7,468 nucleotides of DNA from Cyclobacteriaceae bacterium (GTDB lineage Bacteria > Bacteroidota > Bacteroidia > Cytophagales > Cyclobacteriaceae), in assembly GCA_025363495.1 (NCBI GenBank), contig JANYDR010000501.1:1-7468 (forward strand), in the 5' to 3' direction. Positions 1-4,923 of the stretch are shown piece after piece. The notes under the pieces are model-generated. The model worked only from the letters and a program-made list of their open reading frames with translations. It was not told the DNA's origin and made no database searches. The position numbers and the translations under genes are program-made. Position 1 is the stretch's first letter; every line of letters begins with the position of its first letter.

Positions 1-92
1 AGCATCTTGCCTTCAACATCCAGGATAGTTGCTTTGATTCGTGATCCACCAATATCAATTGAAAGGATTTTTTCTTCAGGACTTAAGTTCAT
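1..92 (-). CDS. ROK-family sugar kinase (glucokinase-like), N-terminal fragment
   Basis: This is the first 30 codons of a gene that runs off the left edge of the window. The peptide begins MNLSPEEKILSIDIGGSRIK and continues ATILDVEGKML. The block DIGGSRIK at residues 13-20 is the N-terminal phosphate-binding (phosphate-1) motif of the ASKHA fold as found in ROK proteins, with the two glycines that contact ATP phosphates. ROK members include glucokinases, polyphosphate glucokinases, N-acetylhexosamine kinases and sugar-responsive repressors. A repressor would normally carry a DNA-binding domain before this motif. Here it starts only 12 residues in, so a kinase is favoured. The sugar and the phosphate donor cannot be told from this fragment. 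The ATG at 90-92 is chosen because the motif follows at the usual short distance. There is no Shine-Dalgarno sequence upstream. The gene follows rpoD in the same direction after a 219-base repeat-rich spacer, so it is probably transcribed separately. Confidence 0.8.
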   Translation of the reverse strand, partial: MNLSPEEKILSIDIGGSRIKATILDVEGKM

Positions 93-160
93 TAATAAGG
101 TGGTAGAATAGTGGATTTAGGTCGGGTAAATTTAGCAGAAATATCCATTAATAGGCACCA

Positions 161-275
161 GGCATAGGGCATTAGGTCGCTAATAATTGGGATTTTTCAA
201 TGCATAAAGGCACTTTAAATAAAAAAAATTGGGCATCAAGTACCGGGAGTTTCCCAATGCCTAATGCCCAATGCC
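161..275. repeat. Long-range inverted repeat of the GGCATTGGGCATTAGG type
   Basis: The left arm GGCATAGGGCATTAGG (161-176) is complementary to CCTAATGCCCAATGCC (260-275) at 15 of 16 positions, enclosing 83 bases. The right side also holds a direct repeat, CCCAATGCC at 253-261 and again at 267-275. A nested inverted repeat, ATTGGGCAT (228-236) with ATGCCCAAT (264-272), is a perfect 9 of 9 and competes for the same right arm. A further pair is ATTGGGA (186-192) with TCCCAAT (252-258). The arrangement resembles a small REP-like intergenic element or the decayed remains of several. No protein-coding potential is seen. That it belongs to a multi-copy family in this genome is inference. Confidence 0.6.
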
Positions 276-280
276 TTTGA

Positions 281-297
281 TCCTAATTAAATTAGGA
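281..297 (-). terminator. Palindrome just after rpoD, possible weak terminator
   Basis: TCCTAATT (281-288) and AATTAGGA (290-297) are perfect 8-base inverted copies around a single base, starting 15 bases beyond the rpoD stop codon. An RNA hairpin would lose the central pairs to the loop, leaving an AT-rich and weak stem. No run of T follows on the transcribed side. Its position fits an rpoD 3' end, but it could equally be a protein-binding palindrome or part of the adjoining repeat cluster. Confidence 0.3.
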
Positions 298-311
298 CTG
301 GATACTTCAAA

Positions 312-1175
312 TTATCCTAAATATGATTTCAGCGCGCGACTTCTGGAATTATGACGTAATCTTCTTGTCGCTTTCTCTTTAATCTGACGAACGCGTTCGC
401 GGGTAAGATTAAATTTCTCTCCAATTTCTTCCAGTGTCATTGCTTGCTCGCCATTAAGACCAAAGTAGAATGCAATAACATCCGCCTCTCTAAGGGTCAA
501 AGTAGAAAGAGCACGTTGAACTTCGCGGCGTAAAGAATCCATTATCAAGCCTGAGTCTGGTGTTTCTTCGCTGTCGTTTTCAAGGACATCAAGCAAACCA
601 TTTTCTTCACCTTGTACGAAAGGAGCATTCATTGAAACATGACGGCCACCAATTTTCAAAGTGTCAACTACCTCTTCTGTAGTTACTTCCAATACTTCAG
701 CTAATTCTTCTGGTGAAGGTTCGCGCTGGAATTTCTGCTCTAATTCCGAGAATGTTTTTGTGATTTTATTAAGTGAACCTACTCTGTTTAAAGGAAGGCG
801 AACAATACGTGATTGTTCTGCAAGTGCCTGCATGATTGACTGACGAATCCACCATACCGCGTAGGAAATGAATTTAAATCCACGTTTTTCATCAAATCTC
901 TTAGCTGCTTTTATAAGCCCGACATTTCCCTCATTGATAAGGTCACCAAGAGTTAATCCGTTATTTTGATATTGCTTGGCAACAGACACCACAAAACGAA
1001 GATTGGCCTTAGTCAATTTTTCCAACGCCATCTGATCTCCTTCTCTGATCCGTTGCGCCAGTTTAACTTCTTCGTCGGACGTTATCAGATCTACTTTCCC
1101 AATTTCTTGTAAATACTTATCAAGGGATTGACTTTCCCGGTTCGTAATCTGCTTAACGATCTTTAATTGTCTCAT
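312..1175 (-). CDS. rpoD: Primary (housekeeping) RNA polymerase sigma factor, sigma-70 family
   Basis: The product is 287 residues and directs core RNA polymerase to most promoters in the cell. Region 1.2 lies at about residues 16-48. Region 2 spans about 55-125: core-binding and -10 recognition segments include NLRFVVSVAKQY and DLINEGNVGLIKAAKRFD, then the melting segment GFKFISYAVWWIRQSI with its aromatic residues. Region 3 covers about 130-205. Region 4 lies at about 215-280, with the -35-binding helix-turn-helix TLEEIGEKFNLTRERVRQIK followed by EKATRRLR. There is no region 1.1. This short form is the normal primary sigma factor of Bacteroidota, whose promoters have a TTG or TTTG element near -33 and TAnnTTTG near -7. 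The ATG at 1173-1175 puts region 1.2 at the usual distance; no Shine-Dalgarno sequence precedes it. A 108-base leader follows from the candidate promoter upstream. The gene appears intact. Confidence 0.97.
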   Translation of the reverse strand: MRQLKIVKQITNRESQSLDKYLQEIGKVDLITSDEEVKLAQRIREGDQMALEKLTKANLRFVVSVAKQYQNNGLTLGDLINEGNVGLIKAAKRFDEKRGFKFISYAVWWIRQSIMQALAEQSRIVRLPLNRVGSLNKITKTFSELEQKFQREPSPEELAEVLEVTTEEVVDTLKIGGRHVSMNAPFVQGEENGLLDVLENDSEETPDSGLIMDSLRREVQRALSTLTLREADVIAFYFGLNGEQAMTLEEIGEKFNLTRERVRQIKEKATRRLRHNSRSRALKSYLG

Positions 1176-1289
1176 GTGTGATAAAACAGGTTTATGTGAA
1201 AAAAGTTCAAAAAAGGCCCTTTAGCGTTGCTCTTAAACAAAACGGCTATAAAATAAGCCTAAATGTCTTTTCGGCGCTGAAGTGACCTG

Positions 1290-1322
1290 CAAACATAGTC
1301 AAAATCTGGGTAATTCTGACAA
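1290..1322 (-). promoter_or_regulatory. Candidate Bacteroidota-type promoter for rpoD
   Basis: Read on the minus strand, TATGTTTG (1297 to 1290) matches the TAnnTTTG -7 consensus exactly. TTG (1322 to 1320) lies 22 bases upstream as a possible -33 element. This spacing is at the long end of the range reported for the phylum. Transcription would begin near 1283 and give a leader of about 108 bases before rpoD. The -7 match is read directly; the -33 assignment and the start site are inferred. This is the only exact TAnnTTTG match I found in the three spacers. Confidence 0.5.
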
Positions 1323-1370
1323 TTTACAAGTCTCTTTATAGGCACCTTTTTGGTAACGGGAATGCGAGAT

Positions 1371-1398
1371 AATTGTTGCTGATAGGTAAATTGTTGCT
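1371..1398. repeat. Short direct repeat AATTGTTGCT
   Basis: AATTGTTGCT occurs at 1371-1380 and again at 1389-1398, an 18-base period, in the spacer between the CBS gene and rpoD. It lies about 50 bases upstream of the candidate rpoD -33 element. A paired regulator site is possible, but with two copies only, chance or decay of another sequence cannot be excluded. Confidence 0.35.
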
Positions 1399-1436
1399 TC
1401 CGAACATAGAACCCCCAAATACCTGTTAACTAAAAG

Positions 1437-1865
1437 TTACTGATGTATATACGATTCCAGGTGCTCAATGATTGCCTTTTGATCCTGAATAATTTGCTTG
1501 ACGACATCGCCAATCGAAATCACCCCAGTTAGCTTTTCACCATCCACCACAGGTAAGTGACGTATATGCTTTTCGGTCATGATGCCCATGCACTCTTCAA
1601 TAGTGCTGTCGCATGTAACAGTGAACGGATTTTTGGTCATCAGCTCGCTGATCATAGTATCTTTTGAGGATTTCCCTTTGAGTATAAGTTTCCTGGCATA
1701 GTCGCGCTCAGTAAAGATGCCCACCAGCCTATCGTTTTCAACGATCAAAAGACCTCCGATATTTCTTTCACACATCTGTTCGATGGCTTTGTAAACCGTA
1801 ATAGATGGATCAACGGCAAAAACGGCTCCGCCTTTAAATTTCAGAATGTCTCTTACTTTTCCCAT
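1437..1865 (-). CDS. Two-CBS-domain (Bateman module) protein
   Basis: The product is 142 residues, soluble, with no signal peptide or membrane segment, and consists almost wholly of a tandem CBS pair. CBS1 is at about residues 14-63 and includes ERNIGGLLIVENDRLVGIFTERD. CBS2 is at about 74-128 and includes HIRHLPVVDGEKLTGVISIGD. Both repeats end with the hydrophobic-x-T/S-x-x-D pattern (GIFTERD, GVISIGD) that in this family contacts the ribose and adenine of bound nucleotides. A short helical tail (129-142) follows. Such modules usually bind AMP, ADP, ATP, NAD(H) or S-adenosylmethionine and regulate partner proteins; stand-alone forms like this one have mostly unknown partners. It lies downstream of nuoN in the same direction after 197 bases and upstream of rpoD. 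A link to cellular energy state or complex I is an inference from ligand class and location only. No catalytic domain is fused to it. Confidence 0.93.
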   Translation of the reverse strand: MGKVRDILKFKGGAVFAVDPSITVYKAIEQMCERNIGGLLIVENDRLVGIFTERDYARKLILKGKSSKDTMISELMTKNPFTVTCDSTIEECMGIMTEKHIRHLPVVDGEKLTGVISIGDVVKQIIQDQKAIIEHLESYIHQ

Positions 1866-1871
1866 AGGTAT

Positions 1872-1890
1872 GATTGATTTAGATTGATTT
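1872..1890. repeat. Tandem GATTGATTT pair before the CBS gene
   Basis: GATTGATTT occurs at 1872-1880 and 1882-1890, a 10-base period close to one DNA turn, starting 6 bases upstream of the CBS gene start codon. The second copy also pairs with CAATC at 1891-1895 in a 5-base stem. It may overlap the ribosome landing site. It is short and AT-rich, so chance is a real alternative. Confidence 0.3.
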
Positions 1891-1956
1891 CAATCGAATG
1901 AAGATAAATAGTTTGGTGAGAACTTCCAAACAGATTTTTTTAGACGCTAATATTTT

Positions 1957-2030
1957 CCCGCAGATTTTATGCCCGCGAACCTTCACGGAATCATAAGACA
2001 CTTGCGAATTCCACGCAGATCTGCGTATAA
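1957..2030. repeat. Degenerate CGCAGATCTGCG-type intergenic repeat
   Basis: This spacer segment carries CCCGCAGATTTTATG (1957-1971) and then the perfect 14-base palindrome ACGCAGATCTGCGT (2013-2026). The minus-strand reading contains ACGCAGATCTGCGT followed later by ATCTGCGGGAAA. Phrases such as ATCTGCGT and ATCTGCGGGAAA are, from memory, frequent in intergenic repeats of Bacteroidota; that identification is recollection and was not checked. The element sits between the nuoN stop codon and the CBS gene, a place where a transcript end would be expected, but no T run follows the palindrome. Confidence 0.45.
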
Positions 2031-2062
2031 TCCAACCCACGGAAACCAGCGGGTATTTTCGG

Positions 2063-3430
2063 CTAATTCAGCAAGGAAATCAGTCTATCGGGAAATACTC
2101 CGATCAGGAGAATTAGAGCCAAAAGCAAAACCATCAATATACTGGAGGAAGAGGAAATTGAAATGGGACCTTCCTCCCCTGTTTTCGTGAACATGCCAAT
2201 GATCACTCTGAAATAATAAAACACGCCTATTAGTGAGGTAATCACTGCAATAATCACCACGCCAGAGTACCCATTATTCAGTGCCTGGGTAAACACCATA
2301 TATTTTCCAAAAAATCCTGCCAATGGAGGGATTCCCGCCAATGAAAGCATGGCTATCGTCATGACAACCGCCATCAATGGATTTCTTTTATAGAGACCGT
2401 CAAATCCTGTGGTGGTTTTTGCATTCTCAACTTCATGTAACACACTAAATGCAGCGATGGAAGTAATTGAGTAAGAAGTCAGATAATAAAATATTGTTCC
2501 AGTTGAAGTCGTGCTATTCGCAATGAACGCCAGCAAAATATATCCAATATGTCCTACGCTCGAATACGCCAGCATTCGTTTCACATTACTTTGATATACT
2601 GCCGTTACATTCGGAACGACCAGCGTAAGGACAGTGATGATCTGAAGGATAATGCCCCAGGTTGACTGAACGGCGCCGAAACAAAAAGAGAATATTCTGT
2701 AAAAAGCGGCAATGGCGGCGATTTTTACAATCGTCGACATAAAGGCTGTAATAGTGACCGGCGATCCTTCATATACATCCGGTGCCCAGAAATGAAATGG
2801 AACCGCTGAGATTTTGAACGCCATACCAACAAGCATTAGAAGAACGCCGGCATAGAAGAAACCAGGTAATGTCGAGGAGTTTGAACTTATGAAGGCCGTA
2901 ATAGTCGCCAGGTGAAAAGATCCTGTTGCTCCGTAAATAAGTGCGATGCCCATCAACAGGAAGCCTGTAGCGAATGAGCCCATGAGAAAATACTTGAATG
3001 ATGCTTCGTTAGACAACAGGCTCTCCTTATTACTACCAGCCAGTACGTAAAGTGATATTGACAAAATCTCTATACCCAGGAAAAGCATCGCCATATTATT
3101 GAATGATACCATGATAATGGCCCCGGATATTGCAAAAAGAATAAGTGCTGATCTATCAGTCTCATGTGACTGTCTCGAGAAGTAATCTCCTGACATCCAA
3201 AACCAGAAAATGGCGATCACCAGAATAAGTGTAGAATAAGCAACTGAAAAGTTGTCGAACACCAGCATGTCGTTGTAATAATGAAGACCGGTATTCCAGT
3301 CCGTCACCATTAAGCCTATTGCTGCGACTATGCCCAGGAGAATAGCGATAGCCAAACCTTTCTTAAGATTTGCAATCTCCGCTACAAGCGAAAGAAAACC
3401 TAAACCGCAAATGACGTACAGTGCATTCAT
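2063..3430 (-). CDS. nuoN: NADH-quinone oxidoreductase (complex I) subunit N
   Basis: The product is 455 residues, nearly all hydrophobic, and is one of the three antiporter-like proton-pumping subunits of the complex I membrane arm. Signature segments are present: FLGIEILSISLYVLAG around 117-132, with E121 as the TM5 glutamate; AFKISAVPFHFWAPDVYEGS (204-223), with K206 in broken helix TM7; K236 in TM8; NVKRMLAYSSVGHIGY (282-297); and GIPPLAGFFGKYMVF (366-380), with K376 in TM12. NuoN homologues carry lysine at this last site where NuoM has glutamate, which separates the two. A small oddity is VVPN at 271-274, where many homologues have a glycine before the asparagine. The ATG at 3428-3430 begins after a 1-base gap from the nuoM stop, so translational coupling is likely. 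There is no Shine-Dalgarno sequence. It is the last nuo gene, ending in TAG. Confidence 0.96.
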   Translation of the reverse strand: MNALYVICGLGFLSLVAEIANLKKGLAIAILLGIVAAIGLMVTDWNTGLHYYNDMLVFDNFSVAYSTLILVIAIFWFWMSGDYFSRQSHETDRSALILFAISGAIIMVSFNNMAMLFLGIEILSISLYVLAGSNKESLLSNEASFKYFLMGSFATGFLLMGIALIYGATGSFHLATITAFISSNSSTLPGFFYAGVLLMLVGMAFKISAVPFHFWAPDVYEGSPVTITAFMSTIVKIAAIAAFYRIFSFCFGAVQSTWGIILQIITVLTLVVPNVTAVYQSNVKRMLAYSSVGHIGYILLAFIANSTTSTGTIFYYLTSYSITSIAAFSVLHEVENAKTTTGFDGLYKRNPLMAVVMTIAMLSLAGIPPLAGFFGKYMVFTQALNNGYSGVVIIAVITSLIGVFYYFRVIIGMFTKTGEEGPISISSSSSILMVLLLALILLIGVFPDRLISLLN

Positions 3431-3431
3431 G

Positions 3432-4904
3432 CTATTTTACCGAGGCTGAAAAATCCGAAACGATTACTAAAATATTATTGACGGCCGCTTCCGAGATATC
3501 CAACAATGGTGTCGGGTATACTCCAATAGCAATGATCAACACCACCATGGGGAAAAGAACTAACTTTTCCTGAGTTGTTAAATCAATAAAACCAGATGTA
3601 ACTTTATTGGTCTCACCAGACATTGCCTTTTGAAATGTGCGAAGCATATACACTGCTCCAAGAATAATGGTGATTCCTGCCACTGAACCAATGACGATTT
3701 GGTATTGAACCAACGAATTAATCAACAGGAACTCCCCAACAAAGCCGCTGGTCAGAGGTAAGGCAACACTTCCGAGCATCACAACAATAAAGACAGAAGA
3801 TAAAACTGGCGCCACATTCCGAATGCCACCCAATTGAGCCAGTGATCGTGTCTTTGTGCGTTGAAATATTATCTCTATAATATAAAACATTGCAAACACA
3901 GTGATTCCATGGCTCAACATCTGAATCATTGCCCCTTGCATACCAATTTTGCTTAACGTTAGCAGTCCTGCGGAGATCAATCCCACGTGAGCGATGGATG
4001 AATACGCTACAAGTCGCTTGAAATCATTTTGCACAATAGCAATGCACGACGCATAAATAATTCCTATCACAGAAAGAATAATGGCAACATTGCCCCACTC
4101 TTGCGTTCCAAGTGGAACAACGGGAATTAACCAGCGGATTACTCCATAAATACCCATCTTCAGCATAATGGCAGATAAAAGCATGGTTCCCTGAACGGGT
4201 GAAACCGTGTACGTATCAGGTTGCCAGGTATGAAAAGGAAACACAGGCATCTTGATCGCAAAAGCCAGAAACATGGCCCAGAAAATGATGCTTTGTTCTG
4301 AAACTGACAGTAATCTTCCCGCCTCGTACAATGCACCGATTTCAAAAGTATGTGTACCGGAAGTTTGCAAATAGAGATAGACAAGCGCCACCAGCATGAA
4401 CAAACTACCGGTTAACGTGTAGATAAAAAACTTGAGCGTGATCTTGCCACTTCCCTCTCCACCCCAAATGAGACAGATGAAGTAGATTGGAATAAGGGCC
4501 ATCTCCCAGAAGAGATAGAACAGGAATCCGTCACGGGCAGTGAAAACACCAACCAATGCCATTTGCATCATGAGAATAAGACCATAAAAAGAAGATGGCC
4601 GTTTTTCTGCGCTGCCGAATGAGGATAGAATTATAAATGGAACAAGAACAGTCGTTAATAAAACGAGCAACAGACTTATTCCATCAATGCCAACGTTAAA
4701 ATTAATCCCAAGAGATGTTATCCACGGTACGTTCACCACGAATTGAGGTTCAGCTGTTTTTGTGAATTGTGACACTATAAACAAAGACGCGGCCAGCTCA
4801 ATGATTGATGCTCCAAGTGCTAACTCCTTTGCATTCTTAAATCGGACTACCAACAAGATTATTGATACAAACAAAGGCCAGAATATGAGGAAGGAAAGGA
4901 TCAT
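3432..4904 (-). CDS. nuoM: NADH-quinone oxidoreductase (complex I) subunit M
   Basis: The product is 490 residues, about the usual family length, and is the middle antiporter-like subunit of the proton-pumping arm. The key residues known from Escherichia coli NuoM (E144, K234, K265, E407) have counterparts: E134 in FYLFWEMALIPIYF, K218 in FAIKMPVFPFHTW, K249 in IMLKMGIYGVIRW, and E391 in SGFVGEFLLI. The family segment NDFKRLVAYSSIAHVGLI is at 293-310. In the loop after FHTWQPD the sequence reads TYTVSPVQGT, where proteobacterial proteins usually have AHTEAPTAGS. I believe this is ordinary for Bacteroidota but cannot confirm it. The start ATG at 4902-4904 lies 19 bases after the nuoL stop, with an A-rich leader and no Shine-Dalgarno sequence. 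It is co-transcribed with nuoL and nuoN by spacing. Confidence 0.97.
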   Translation of the reverse strand: MILSFLIFWPLFVSIILLVVRFKNAKELALGASIIELAASLFIVSQFTKTAEPQFVVNVPWITSLGINFNVGIDGISLLLVLLTTVLVPFIILSSFGSAEKRPSSFYGLILMMQMALVGVFTARDGFLFYLFWEMALIPIYFICLIWGGEGSGKITLKFFIYTLTGSLFMLVALVYLYLQTSGTHTFEIGALYEAGRLLSVSEQSIIFWAMFLAFAIKMPVFPFHTWQPDTYTVSPVQGTMLLSAIMLKMGIYGVIRWLIPVVPLGTQEWGNVAIILSVIGIIYASCIAIVQNDFKRLVAYSSIAHVGLISAGLLTLSKIGMQGAMIQMLSHGITVFAMFYIIEIIFQRTKTRSLAQLGGIRNVAPVLSSVFIVVMLGSVALPLTSGFVGEFLLINSLVQYQIVIGSVAGITIILGAVYMLRTFQKAMSGETNKVTSGFIDLTTQEKLVLFPMVVLIIAIGVYPTPLLDISEAAVNNILVIVSDFSASVK

Positions 4905-4923
4905 AATTTCTTATCTCAGCCTA

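Noticed and set aside
127..143. Possible promoters for the ROK gene (TATTTCTG and TAAATTTA on the minus strand)
   Set aside because: Each has a mismatch in the -7 consensus and neither has a suitable TTG element upstream, in an AT-rich spacer where near matches are expected.
151..297. CRISPR array
   Set aside because: The repeated words are short, inverted as well as direct, and irregularly spaced, without uniform spacers.
661..843. Plus-strand reading frame of 60 codons inside rpoD
   Set aside because: It is antisense to sigma region 3, low in complexity (Ser/Thr/Asn-rich) and without recognisable content.
1236..1259. Attenuator-like hairpin in the rpoD leader (GGCT/AGCC followed by GTTTTG)
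   Set aside because: The stem has only four pairs with an eight-base loop, too weak to call as a terminator.
1927..1950. Possible promoter for the CBS gene (TCTGTTTG on the minus strand)
   Set aside because: The first half of the TAnnTTTG element is mismatched and there is no TTG at the proper upstream distance.
1969..2190. Plus-strand reading frame of 73 codons across the nuoN end and spacer
   Set aside because: It overlaps the conserved nuoN C-terminus antisense and the palindromic repeat, is rich in Arg and Pro as expected for an antisense shadow, and resembles no known protein.
4160..4384. Minus-strand alternate-frame reading of 74 codons inside nuoM
   Set aside because: The main nuoM frame here encodes essential conserved residues; the alternate frame is Cys- and Arg-rich and unrecognisable.
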